Assembly: GCA_937899395.1 (NCBI GenBank)
Contig: CALBPU010000181.1
Location: forward strand, 11,543 to 75,542
Origin: an uncultured Fretibacterium sp.
GTDB taxonomy: Bacteria > Synergistota > Synergistia > Synergistales > Aminobacteriaceae
Direction of reading: 5' to 3'
Length of the DNA stretch: 64,000 nucleotides
The position numbers were made by a program, and so were the translations under genes. Positions 11,005 to 19,438 of the stretch are shown here, one piece after another. The notes beneath the pieces were generated by a model that did not search any database, was not told where the DNA came from, and worked only from the letters and a program-made list of their open reading frames with translations. How positions within the stretch are numbered: the stretch's first letter is position 1; every line of letters starts with the position of its first letter.

Positions 11005-11721
11005 ATGAAGAAATTTATTTTAGCTTTGTTGTGTGTATTATTATTTTCGGGAGAAGTTTTTGCGGAACTTTGGCAAAATCAAAATCTCAAAATCTCTGAA
11101 CTCGGTAAAGTTTTCATAATGCCGTTTGAAACAAAATCTGAAGCAGGCACGCAATTAATTCCTGAAAGCCAGTTGAAAAATAATTTATATTCATGGGCAA
11201 ATAACGGAATTAATTCAGCTCTCAAAAAATCAAAAATCAAACTTACCGTAAAATCTCTCGAAGCTCTAACTGAAGACATTAAATTTGTTTACAATGATAA
11301 CGTCTCAGTGAGTGATGATTTATTTTTCCAGCACGCTAAAGAATTAGGTTACAACGCTTTCATAACTTGCAAAATAGAACAGCGTTTTCAGACAGAACAT
11401 ATTCCCGAACAAATTCGGACTTATACGGAGTACAGGGAAATTCAGAAACGAGACAGCAAAGGAAGAATAATTGAAACAATAAGAATCCCTGAAGAAAAAA
11501 CTGAAATCACTCCGGCTCATGATGTAACATATTTATACACATTATGCGAACCGAAATTATTTATGACAAGCGAACGAAACGGAGAATATTATGCTGCTTC
11601 AAGCCAAAATATTTACAGAGAATATCAAGGCGGGCCTGTAATGAAAGTTGTTGAAAATATCGTTAATGCGACGATGAAAGAATTATTTACCGTCAACGAA
11701 AAAATTAAAAAACGAAAATAA
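11005..11721 (+). CDS. Exported protein of unknown function
   Basis: A clear signal peptide (MKKFILALLCVLLFSGEVFA, cleavage about residue 20) precedes ~218 residues that I do not recognise. The mature part has a FIMPFET segment, an AKELGYNAFITCKIEQRF segment, a charged linker with REIQKRDSKGRIIET, and a basic tail. The layout (short strand, 'G...V.IMPF', later 'ITGKI') resembles periplasmic or lipoprotein-like assembly factors, but there is no lipobox. It ends the operon and is followed by a strong bidirectional terminator. Confidence 0.5.
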   Translation: MKKFILALLCVLLFSGEVFAELWQNQNLKISELGKVFIMPFETKSEAGTQLIPESQLKNNLYSWANNGINSALKKSKIKLTVKSLEALTEDIKFVYNDNVSVSDDLFFQHAKELGYNAFITCKIEQRFQTEHIPEQIRTYTEYREIQKRDSKGRIIETIRIPEEKTEITPAHDVTYLYTLCEPKLFMTSERNGEYYAASSQNIYREYQGGPVMKVVENIVNATMKELFTVNEKIKKRK

Positions 11722-11729
11722 AGTGAAAT

Positions 11730-11770
11730 AAAAATTCCCCTCAGATTTTTGAAGTCTAAGGGGAATTTTT
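11730..11770. terminator. Bidirectional terminator between converging genes
   Basis: AAAAATTCCCCT (from 11730) pairs perfectly with AGGGGAATTTTT (ending 11770), extended by AGA/TCT across one mismatch. It has A and T tracts on both sides, so it can end transcripts from the exported-protein operon (+) and from htrA (-). Confidence 0.85.
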
Positions 11771-11809
11771 CAATAAGTTAGGAGATTTTTGCTGAAATTT
11801 AACTGGTGG

Positions 11810-13258
11810 TTATTTTTTGCTAATCATTATGAAATATGTTGAACCTTCACGCTCAATCATTAACACGATCGAAGTTTCTTCACCGATTGCCTTCTTAAGA
11901 TCGTCAGTTGAAGTTACTTCTTGACCGTTGACCTCGATTAATAAATCTCCTTCCCTGACTTCTCCGTCAAAATCAGCTTTCGATTCTCTGTCAATTTCCG
12001 TTATTACAAGGCTGTTAGTGTTTGAATCAATATTATATTTTTTCTTAAGATTGTCATTAAGTTTTGCTACACGGCTTATTCCGAAATCCTTCAAAGCGTC
12101 TGAACCGTCCGAAACTTTTTCCTCAGTTTCTTTATTTTGTGTTTCAGCATCAGGGCGGCCATCTGTTGTATTTGCACGTTCTCCTAATTGAACATCAAAA
12201 TTCAATTTTTTGCCTTTTCTTACGACTACAAGTTTTGCAGTTGAGTTAGGAGCGAGGGTTCTGACTTTCTGGACAAATGCGCTTGCATCTTTTACTTTTT
12301 CGCCGTTGAGTTCAATTACGACATCTCCGCGTTTAATTCCTGCTTTGTCTGCCGGATCTCCTTTGAACACGTCGTTAATCATTGCTCCGTTAGTGCCCTC
12401 AACTTTGTAAGCCTTTGCCATTTGTTCGTTAATATCTCTGACAGATACTCCGAGCCAACCTCTTCTTGCATGGCCGTGTGAAACTAAATCGCCCATAATT
12501 TCCTTCGCTTTATTAACAGGAACTGCAAAGCCTAAACCTTGAGCATAGGGAATAATTGCAGTATTAATTCCGATAACTTTACCGTCCATATTTAATAACG
12601 GGCCGCCTGAATTTCCGGGATTAATTGCCGCGTCAGTCTGAAGGAAATCGTCAAAATTTACGTCCTGAGCATGAATGCTTCTGTTTTTAGCTGAAATTAC
12701 TCCAGCAGTTACGGAGTGTTCAAAACCGTAAGGATTGCCGATAGCTACAACCCATTCTCCTACTTCAACAGCATCTGAATCGCCTAATTCAAGAACGGGT
12801 AAATCTTCATCGGGTTCAATCTTTATTACGGCTAAATCATACGTTGCGTCTTGTCCTTTGAGTGTTGCGGGATAAGTTTTTTTGTCGCCGTTTGCAAGCA
12901 AAACTGAAACAGTGATTTTGTCAACGCCGTCAACAACGTGATTATTCGTTAAAATTAATCCGTCTTTTGAAACTATGAAACCTGAACCTCTTCCCTTCAT
13001 CGGAACTGAACGCGTGAAATCTTTGAAAGCATCACCGAAAAATCTCTTGAAAATCGGATCGTCATCAAAGGGAAAAGGTGAGAATGAACGTTTCGCAGTT
13101 TTCTCAACATCAATATTAACGACAGCAACCGAAGCGTTTTTAACAATAGAAACGATAGGGTTAGACGATCCAAAAGGAGACATAGCGGCTAATGATGTTC
13201 CACCTAACGCAAAAATCAACGCAAGCGTCAAAACTAACGCTAAAAATTTTTTACTCAA
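11810..13258 (-). CDS. htrA: HtrA/DegP-family periplasmic serine protease
   Basis: HtrA proteases degrade or refold misfolded envelope proteins. A signal peptide (about 1-24) leads to a trypsin-like domain with the catalytic triad His107 (LTNNHVVDG), Asp141 (TYDLAVIKI) and Ser217 (NPGNSGGPL). Two PDZ domains follow (about 270-365 and 395-480), separated by a Glu/Asp/Lys-rich linker. The length of 482 is usual for a two-PDZ DegP. It appears monocistronic, with a shared terminator downstream. Confidence 0.95.
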   Translation of the reverse strand: MSKKFLALVLTLALIFALGGTSLAAMSPFGSSNPIVSIVKNASVAVVNIDVEKTAKRSFSPFPFDDDPIFKRFFGDAFKDFTRSVPMKGRGSGFIVSKDGLILTNNHVVDGVDKITVSVLLANGDKKTYPATLKGQDATYDLAVIKIEPDEDLPVLELGDSDAVEVGEWVVAIGNPYGFEHSVTAGVISAKNRSIHAQDVNFDDFLQTDAAINPGNSGGPLLNMDGKVIGINTAIIPYAQGLGFAVPVNKAKEIMGDLVSHGHARRGWLGVSVRDINEQMAKAYKVEGTNGAMINDVFKGDPADKAGIKRGDVVIELNGEKVKDASAFVQKVRTLAPNSTAKLVVVRKGKKLNFDVQLGERANTTDGRPDAETQNKETEEKVSDGSDALKDFGISRVAKLNDNLKKKYNIDSNTNSLVITEIDRESKADFDGEVREGDLLIEVNGQEVTSTDDLKKAIGEETSIVLMIEREGSTYFIMISKK

Positions 13259-13353
13259 AATAAAATTACCTCCAATAATTTTTTCAATTTTTTACAGCGG
13301 AATATTTTAATGGCTCTCAAAAATTATTTCACGCCAATTTTTACCTATATTAA

Positions 13354-14139
13354 CTAACGGCTTTTCACTGATTTTAATCTACGCAAACCATACATAAGCC
13401 ATAAGCATTCAAACGGAAGAGCAACAGCTAAAATGATATACAAAGGTGTCGTGAAAATCTTCTCAAATAAGTGTGTCTTATCTCTGAAATAAATCATTGA
13501 AAATCTCATAAGCGAATATAATATTAATGCTAACGGAGCTATTACTGAATGAGATTGCGAGATTAAATTTGAACGTCTGATTTTTTGCTCGACCTTTAAC
13601 AAAATTAACATTGTTATTAACATTATTACAGAGTAATAAATTTGTACAGGGTGTCTTGTAACTCCTGCTTTATCAAATGGAAAATGAACGGCAAAAAATG
13701 ATTTTGAACGCAGCCCTACACAGCAGCCGTTGAAAAAACAACCCCATCTTCCTATTATTATTGAAATACATGAAGGAATTGCAGCAGCTTCACATAATTT
13801 TAAGAACGAAATTTTTTTGCGATATAAACTCGTTAAAAATCCTGCTGTTATGCCTCCGATTACTGCTCCGATTTCGTGAAGTCCTCCGCGATTCAGGTCT
13901 AATAATAATGACGGATTGTTATAATAAACCTTCCAATTAAAAATATATTCGGGCATTCTTGCTCCTAACAATATGAAAAAAAACGATACCGCCATAACCG
14001 TTCTGGCTTCGTCCTCGTTAATATCGTAAAGTTTAAGGCGTTTGATGCTCCAGATTATAGCGAGCGACAGACCTATAAACCATAAAACGCTGTATGTGTC
14101 AATTCTAAATCCGAAAATATGAAAAAGTGTTGGGTACAT
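13354..14139 (-). CDS. lgt: Prolipoprotein diacylglyceryl transferase family protein
   Basis: Lgt transfers diacylglycerol to the lipobox Cys of prolipoproteins in the inner membrane. The 261 residues have about seven hydrophobic segments, an Lgt-like N-terminus (LFHIFGFRIDTYSVLWFIGL), the GGLHEIGAVIGG loop and the RHPVQIYY segment. The usual GRxGNFxN signature reads GRWGCFFNGCCVG here, a Cys-bearing variant seen in a subgroup of the family. It could be the sole lipoprotein enzyme or a paralogue with another acceptor; the window cannot decide. Confidence 0.8.
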   Translation of the reverse strand: MYPTLFHIFGFRIDTYSVLWFIGLSLAIIWSIKRLKLYDINEDEARTVMAVSFFFILLGARMPEYIFNWKVYYNNPSLLLDLNRGGLHEIGAVIGGITAGFLTSLYRKKISFLKLCEAAAIPSCISIIIGRWGCFFNGCCVGLRSKSFFAVHFPFDKAGVTRHPVQIYYSVIMLITMLILLKVEQKIRRSNLISQSHSVIAPLALILYSLMRFSMIYFRDKTHLFEKIFTTPLYIILAVALPFECLWLMYGLRRLKSVKSR

Positions 14140-14149
14140 GATAAAAAAT

Positions 14150-14227
14150 AAAACCCCTTGTCATAATGTAACCCTTACCTTGTCTCCCCTGAGAAGGGGA
14201 GATGTCATGCAATGACAGAGGGGTTTT
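14150..14227. repeat. REP/MITE-like palindromic element
   Basis: A two-level palindrome between the DJ-1 gene and lgt. Outer arms AAAACCCCT (14150-14158) and AGGGGTTTT (14219-14227) are continued by GTCAT/ATGAC; an inner hairpin pairs TCTCCCCT with AGGGGAGA around GAGA (14183-14202). The build resembles short interspersed palindromes common in gut anaerobes. It would also act as a terminator in either direction. Only one copy is seen in this window. Confidence 0.55.
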
Positions 14228-14246
14228 CAATTAGATAAAAATTTCT

Positions 14247-14801
14247 TTATGCCTTGTAAACTAACGGGATTAAAAACGCTTCCGCAACTTCTTCTGACAT
14301 TGCTTTACCCTCAAGAATTTCAAGGAGTTTAAGAGCAAAGAAAGGAGTTACGGCAGGCCCTTTAGCAGTTGTGATGTTTCCGTCGGTTTCTACAATGTGT
14401 GTTCCAATTCTTGCGCCAGTAAGATGTTTTTCAAGTCCGGGATAACATACCGCAGTTTTTCCGGCCAAAATTCCGGCTTTACCGAGTGCAGCAGGGGCAG
14501 CGCAAATAGCAGCGATTAATTTTCCTTCAGCATGATATTTTTTCACAAGCTCCTGAAGTCCTTCATGGTCTTTGATATTGAGAGTACCTCCGGGAAGAAT
14601 GAGCATATCGAATTTTTCGTCCTTAACAGTTTCAAACATTGCGTCAGCCCGAACAGAAATTTTATTTTTGCTGATAACTTCCTGTCTGCCTGTTAATGAT
14701 GCTGTAGTAACGACAACACCGCCGCGTCTCAAAATATCTCCTGTTGTTAATGCTTCAGTTTCCTCGAAACCGTCAATTAAAAATATTGCAGCAGTTTTCA
14801 T
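14247..14801 (-). CDS. DJ-1/PfpI family protein (DJ-1 subfamily)
   Basis: The 184 residues form a flavodoxin-like DJ-1 fold with the conserved acidic residue in FLIDGFEETEA and the nucleophilic Cys in LIAAICAAPAALGKAG (nucleophile elbow). Family members act as deglycases, glyoxalases or stress chaperones; which applies here is unknown. It is closest to the bacterial DJ-1 (YajL-type) subgroup by its GFEE start and by the KGPAVTPFFALKLLEILEG end. It reads alone, with a REP-like palindrome downstream. Confidence 0.9.
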   Translation of the reverse strand: MKTAAIFLIDGFEETEALTTGDILRRGGVVVTTASLTGRQEVISKNKISVRADAMFETVKDEKFDMLILPGGTLNIKDHEGLQELVKKYHAEGKLIAAICAAPAALGKAGILAGKTAVCYPGLEKHLTGARIGTHIVETDGNITTAKGPAVTPFFALKLLEILEGKAMSEEVAEAFLIPLVYKA

Positions 14802-14861
14802 GATGAAAAATTTTTCCTCCTAAAAATTAATATGAATTTTTCCCGAATTATAACACTATGT

Positions 14862-15104
14862 TTAGGGAGAATAGATTTTTTTGTTTCGTGAAAGTTTTTT
14901 TGCGTCGGATTTTTTTTTCCAAGCGTTTTGCAAGGCATGTACGACTTTTTTCCACTTAAAATTCCATGCACTTTCAGCCTCGCAGGGCTTATAAAATTCC
15001 GGGTGATCTATTGCGTCAATATCATTCGGCCTTTTATGAATTGTAAAATTTTCTCCGTCGAATGATATTGATGAACCGTCTTTGAAGGGTAAATAAACTC
15101 TCAT
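14862..15104 (-). CDS. Small protein of unknown function
   Basis: An 80-residue frame starts with an ATG whose first bases overlap the stop of the acetyltransferase gene (ATAA-type overlap at 15101-15104), a sign of translational coupling. The N-terminal half reads like a small beta domain (MRVYLPFKDGSSISFDGENFTIH), and the C-terminal half is strongly basic with several Trp and Lys (NFKWKKVVHALQNAWKKKSDAK). I recognise no family. The basic tail could bind nucleic acid or membrane. Confidence 0.5.
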   Translation of the reverse strand: MRVYLPFKDGSSISFDGENFTIHKRPNDIDAIDHPEFYKPCEAESAWNFKWKKVVHALQNAWKKKSDAKKLSRNKKIYSP

Positions 15105-15580
15105 AATTTTATTCTGAAGTTCAACGGCAATGAAGCACTCATAACTATTGCGTCCTCACCGTTTGAATAATATCCGCGTCGGACTGTCTCGCCTTTGAAA
15201 GACATTTGAGAATACAAAGCTATTGCGCCCGAATTTGATTTACGTACACGTAATTTTAATCTCTTCATGTTAAGATACATTGCGCAATCACTTACGGCTA
15301 TTAATAACTGCGTGCCAATTCCCATTCGCTGAAAATTTTTATCGACATTTAACGCCATTAAAAGCCCTGTTTTTTTCTCTCGTCCTAAAACGGCATAACC
15401 CAACAATGAAGCCTCCGTATTAGTTGCGAAGGCTCCAATGTAAGTTATTTCGTTGTTAGATTCGTTTTGCAAATCTGCTCTTATAATTTCCTCTGACCAC
15501 GGACAGCCCGATTTTGCGTTAATCCTCAAAATATCAGGCAGGTTATTTATGTTCAGGAAATTTATTTCAGGCAAATACAA
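15101..15580 (-). CDS. rimI: GNAT N-acetyltransferase, RimI-like
   Basis: The 159 residues fit the GNAT fold: the acetyl-CoA loop motif (QRMGIGTQLL) follows the central strand GLLMALNVDKNF, and the end has the Asn/Tyr segment typical of RimI (NSGAIALYSQMSFKGETVRRGYY). RimI acetylates the N-terminal Ala of ribosomal protein S18, though many relatives act elsewhere. The start region PWSEEIIRADL is also RimI-like. It sits 3 nt after purA and overlaps the small gene downstream. Confidence 0.8.
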   Translation of the reverse strand: MYLPEINFLNINNLPDILRINAKSGCPWSEEIIRADLQNESNNEITYIGAFATNTEASLLGYAVLGREKKTGLLMALNVDKNFQRMGIGTQLLIAVSDCAMYLNMKRLKLRVRKSNSGAIALYSQMSFKGETVRRGYYSNGEDAIVMSASLPLNFRIKL

Positions 15581-15583
15581 AAA

Positions 15584-16876
15584 TTACATACCTCTGTTTA
15601 TAGTTTGATTGCGATCTGCTCCGACACCGATTAACATTACGGGTGTCTTTAATTTTTCCTCAATGTATTTCACATACGACTGAGCATTTGCAGGAAGTTC
15701 CTCAAAAGTTTTGCAGTTCGTTATGTCGTCGTCCCAACCGGGCAATGTTTCGTAAACGGGTTTAAGATTGTCCAACACCCGATAATCTGTCGGCCATGTT
15801 GAAATTTTTTCGCCGTCTTTTTCATAAGCAACACAAACTTTAATACCGCCCATTCCTGTTAAGACATCAAGTTTTGTTAATGCTATAACGTCAGCACCGT
15901 TAAGTTCCATTGAATATTTCAAAGCGGGAATATCAAGCCAACCGCAACGTCTGGGTCTTCCTGTTGTAGCTCCGAACTCGCCGCCGTTAGCTCTTAACTT
16001 TTCGCCTGCTTCCTCAAAATCTTCAGTCGGGAAAGCTCCTTCACCTACTCGTGTTGTATATGCTTTTACGACAGCAATAACCCTTGTTAAATCGTTAGGA
16101 GCTAATCCTGTTCCTGTAAATGCTCCTGCTGCTGAAGTTGAAGAGCTTGTAACATAAGGATAAGTTCCGTGATCAATATCAAGCAAAGCAGCCTGCGCTC
16201 CTTCAAGCAAAACATGCTGTCCTTCATCAACGGCCTTCCTTAAAATCGCTCTTATATCATCAACATAAGGTGCAATAGCTTCGCCCCATTTTCTCGCAGG
16301 CTCATAGACTTCATCAAAGGGCAAAGGTTTTTGATTATATAATTTCGTGAAAATCTGATTTTTTTCCTCAAGAATATATGTTAATCTCTCACGAAGCACA
16401 TCAGGATCAATTAAATCTTCAATTCTTAAACCCGAACGTGAATATTTATCGACGTAACAAGGCCCTATTCCTCGTCCTGTTGTACCGATTTTGCGGCCTT
16501 TTCCTCGAGCTTCTTCCTGAAGTTTATCGAGCATTCTGTGATAAGGCATAACAACATGAGCATGAGGACTTACGGCTAATCTTGCTTTGTCCTGACCTCT
16601 CTGGAATAATTCGTTAGTTTCGGCTAAAAATTGTTCAGGGTCAATTACTAAACCGTTACCGAGAACACATAATTTTCCCGAATAAAGCATTCCTGACGGC
16701 AATAAATGGAACACGACTTTTTGACCGTCCGAAATTACCGTGTGTCCTGCGTTAGCTCCACCCTGAAATCTGACAAAAACATCAACATCAGAACCTAACA
16801 TATCAACTACTTTGCCCTTACCTTCATCGCCCCATTGGGCACCGACTAAAAGGTCTACATTTTTTTTACCGCTCAA
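15584..16876 (-). CDS. purA: Adenylosuccinate synthetase
   Basis: It joins IMP and aspartate with GTP hydrolysis in the first committed step to AMP. The N-terminal GTP-binding signature VGAQWGDEGKGKVVD, the GRGIGPCYVDKYSR segment and the catalytic-loop region GATTGRPRRCGWLD are intact. Length 430 is normal. It lies in the middle of a tightly packed minus-strand run, 21 nt after ctpA. Confidence 0.97.
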   Translation of the reverse strand: MSGKKNVDLLVGAQWGDEGKGKVVDMLGSDVDVFVRFQGGANAGHTVISDGQKVVFHLLPSGMLYSGKLCVLGNGLVIDPEQFLAETNELFQRGQDKARLAVSPHAHVVMPYHRMLDKLQEEARGKGRKIGTTGRGIGPCYVDKYSRSGLRIEDLIDPDVLRERLTYILEEKNQIFTKLYNQKPLPFDEVYEPARKWGEAIAPYVDDIRAILRKAVDEGQHVLLEGAQAALLDIDHGTYPYVTSSSTSAAGAFTGTGLAPNDLTRVIAVVKAYTTRVGEGAFPTEDFEEAGEKLRANGGEFGATTGRPRRCGWLDIPALKYSMELNGADVIALTKLDVLTGMGGIKVCVAYEKDGEKISTWPTDYRVLDNLKPVYETLPGWDDDITNCKTFEELPANAQSYVKYIEEKLKTPVMLIGVGADRNQTINRGM

Positions 16877-16897
16877 AATATTTTTACATCTCCTTGA

Positions 16898-18130
16898 TTA
16901 TTTTCTTTTTCCAGCCACAGATCTAAGCAATTTTTTTACCTCAGTAATTGCTCTCTGAAGCTGAAGATCTTTACTGGTATCTCTATTTGGTTCGCCTTTG
17001 ACTTCAATATCAGGCGATAATCCAACATGATCTATCAATTTTCCCGACGGTGTGTAATATCTGGCAATCGTTACATAAACTCCGGAACCGTCAGTTAACG
17101 GGAACAACGTTTGAACGCTGCCCTTGCCGAAACTTTTTTCACCGATTAATTTTGCCCTGCCTTTATCGCTCAAAGCACCTGCAACGATTTCAGATGCCGA
17201 AGCACTTCCGCCGTTGATTAATACGTTCATTGGAACTGACGTTAAGTAAAATGATTTATCGACATAATATTGATCGTTAGCTCTCTTTGAACGTCCTTTA
17301 GTTTCGACGACCAAACCGTTATTAACGAACATGCTGACAACTTTAACACTTACGTCAAGAAGGCCACCACCGTTGTTTCTCAAGTCCAAAATTAAAGCCT
17401 TCATGCCTTGTTTAACTAAATCTCTAACGGCATTTCTTGCTTCTTCAGCGGTATCGTGTTTGAACTGAGTTAATTTGAGGTAGCCAATATCGTCCGAAAG
17501 CATTTCATAACGAACGCTGTGTAACTTTATAATCTCCCTTGTTATTTCAAAGCTCAAAAGTTCGTCCTCATTTTCACGTCTGACCCAGACCGTAACTTTT
17601 GTGCCTGCTTCACCGCGTAATTTTTGGACAACCCTGTCAGAAGTCCAGCCGACAACGACTTCATCATCGATTTTAACGATCATGTCCTTGTTTTTTAAGC
17701 CTGCACGTTCAGCGGGAGAATCTTCCATCGGGCTAATAACGACGACAGCTCCGTCCCTGTCTCCGATGTACATTCCTAAACCGCCGTAATGTCCTTCAAG
17801 TTCAATCTCTTCATCTTTTAATTGCTTTGGAGATACGAAACGGGTGTAAGGGTCTTTCCATGCTTCAACCATTCCTTTAGCGGCACCGTGCAGTAAATCT
17901 TCGTCGGAAGCGGGCTTTTTGTCAGCGTCAACCTGATAATTTTCGATGATGTAACGAACTTGGCGCAAAAGCCATAAAGACCTGACATTAAACGGGGATA
18001 TTCTGTTAAAATCTTCGTCGGAGAAGTCAGCCGATATAGCTTTGAAGGCATATAAAGAACCGAACAACGCTAATAAAACTAAAAACAGAACATACTTTTT
18101 TTGTTTTTTCAAATTTTTCAATCTATGCAC
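16898..18130 (-). CDS. ctpA: Carboxy-terminal processing protease (S41, CtpA family)
   Basis: CtpA-type proteases cut envelope proteins in the periplasm, often peptidoglycan hydrolases or their regulators. An N-terminal membrane anchor (about residues 13-33) precedes a PDZ domain (about 95-175) and the S41 catalytic domain, where Ser (INGGSASASEIVAGAL) and Lys (GEKSFGKGSVQTL) form the dyad. Length 410 is normal. Its position just after two LytM genes and ftsEX suggests that it controls their level, as CtpA does for murein hydrolases elsewhere. Confidence 0.94.
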   Translation of the reverse strand: MHRLKNLKKQKKYVLFLVLLALFGSLYAFKAISADFSDEDFNRISPFNVRSLWLLRQVRYIIENYQVDADKKPASDEDLLHGAAKGMVEAWKDPYTRFVSPKQLKDEEIELEGHYGGLGMYIGDRDGAVVVISPMEDSPAERAGLKNKDMIVKIDDEVVVGWTSDRVVQKLRGEAGTKVTVWVRRENEDELLSFEITREIIKLHSVRYEMLSDDIGYLKLTQFKHDTAEEARNAVRDLVKQGMKALILDLRNNGGGLLDVSVKVVSMFVNNGLVVETKGRSKRANDQYYVDKSFYLTSVPMNVLINGGSASASEIVAGALSDKGRAKLIGEKSFGKGSVQTLFPLTDGSGVYVTIARYYTPSGKLIDHVGLSPDIEVKGEPNRDTSKDLQLQRAITEVKKLLRSVAGKRK

Positions 18131-18181
18131 CTCTTTTATGAAAATATGCTTTAATCTCTCGGAAATTATACAGCATAATTT

Positions 18182-19429
18182 TTATATCAGGTAATTCATG
18201 GGATTTACAGCCGAGCCGTTTTTCCTGACCTCAAAATGCAATCCGTATTCCGAATTTGTTCCTGAATTTCCTACACGGCCGATAACTGTTCCTGCTTTAA
18301 CCGAAGCTCCTTCACGAACCGAAGCTCCTCCTAAATGGGCATAAACAGTTGATAAATCACCGCCGTGATCAATTATTATAACCTGTCCGAAACCTCTTAA
18401 CCAACCTTGATATAAAACTTCACCTGCTCCGGCAGCTTTAACGGGAGTTCCTGAAGATGCCTTAATATCAATTCCGGAGTTAAAAATTTTTGTTTTGAAA
18501 GTCGGGTGAACTCGTGAACCGTATTGCATAGTTACTGTACCGTTTACAGGCCATGAAAGAGCGCCGGGAGCTTTTCGAGCTGTTGCAGCAGCAGGTTGAG
18601 CTTGAGTTTTTTGTGGAGCTTTATTGTTATTAGAAGCAGTTTTATTTTTTGCAACAGTTTTTTGTGAAGCGGCTTTTGTTTGAGCAGTTTTCTTTTGTTT
18701 CATCAAAGAATTTATTTTGCTTCCGACAGCCCTTTGAGCATTTTCAAGTTCTTTAGCGGCGGCTTCAGCCCTTTTCTGTTCACTTTGAACATTTTTCAAC
18801 AAAGTGTCAGTTTGTTTAATAGTTGAGTCATATTCAGCACGTTTCTTTTTTAATTCATCAGCTTGTTTACGAATTTTAGATTGATCAGCTTCAAGTTTTC
18901 TCCTAGCTTCTATTAATTCATTTTCCTGTTGAGTTAAATCATTAAGCATTTTTTGGTCATTGCGGGCAAATAATTTTAACATATAAGCAGTATTTACGGC
19001 ATCATGAGGGTCTGTTGAATTTAATATCAGGCTCAAAGTGTTTTCTTCAGGAATAAATTTGTAAAGTTCAGGAACTCTTTCTTTGAGAATAGCAATAATT
19101 TTTGACATTGAAGCATTTACAGTTTTTATGCGCTTATCCAGTTCATCAACAGATTTGTTTAACTTTGAATTTTCACTTTCAAGATCATTCATTTTTGCTT
19201 GAGAAGCTGAAGCATCCTTTTTGAGTTTCGACAGTTGCCCCAACAAAGTTTTTGATTGTTTGGATTTTTCTTTAGCTATCGAATTGTACTGCTGAATTTT
19301 TTTCTTCATGTCATTTTGATTTTTTTGTTGAGTTTTAATTTGACTGTCTATATTTGCCGAATAGACTTCAGAATTAATACTCATAATTAATAACATCAGC
19401 GATAAAATTGCAACAAATTTTTTCATCAA
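18182..19429 (-). CDS. EnvC-like LytM protein with degenerate zinc site
   Basis: A signal peptide (about 1-24) leads to a long coiled coil (about 28-250), a low-complexity Ala/Gln/Lys linker and a C-terminal LytM/M23 domain (about 290-415). In the domain the first zinc-binding His of HxxxD is Asn (FNSGIDI, codon AAC) and the first His of HxH is Gly (YGLHFEV, codon GGA); the Asp, YAHLG His and last His remain. E. coli EnvC also lacks catalytic residues and activates amidases under FtsEX control. With ftsEX two genes upstream, an activator role is the best inference. It is a paralogue of the adjacent gene. Confidence 0.88.
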   Translation of the reverse strand: MMKKFVAILSLMLLIMSINSEVYSANIDSQIKTQQKNQNDMKKKIQQYNSIAKEKSKQSKTLLGQLSKLKKDASASQAKMNDLESENSKLNKSVDELDKRIKTVNASMSKIIAILKERVPELYKFIPEENTLSLILNSTDPHDAVNTAYMLKLFARNDQKMLNDLTQQENELIEARRKLEADQSKIRKQADELKKKRAEYDSTIKQTDTLLKNVQSEQKRAEAAAKELENAQRAVGSKINSLMKQKKTAQTKAASQKTVAKNKTASNNNKAPQKTQAQPAAATARKAPGALSWPVNGTVTMQYGSRVHPTFKTKIFNSGIDIKASSGTPVKAAGAGEVLYQGWLRGFGQVIIIDHGGDLSTVYAHLGGASVREGASVKAGTVIGRVGNSGTNSEYGLHFEVRKNGSAVNPMNYLI

Positions 19430-19438
19430 TATCCCTCC

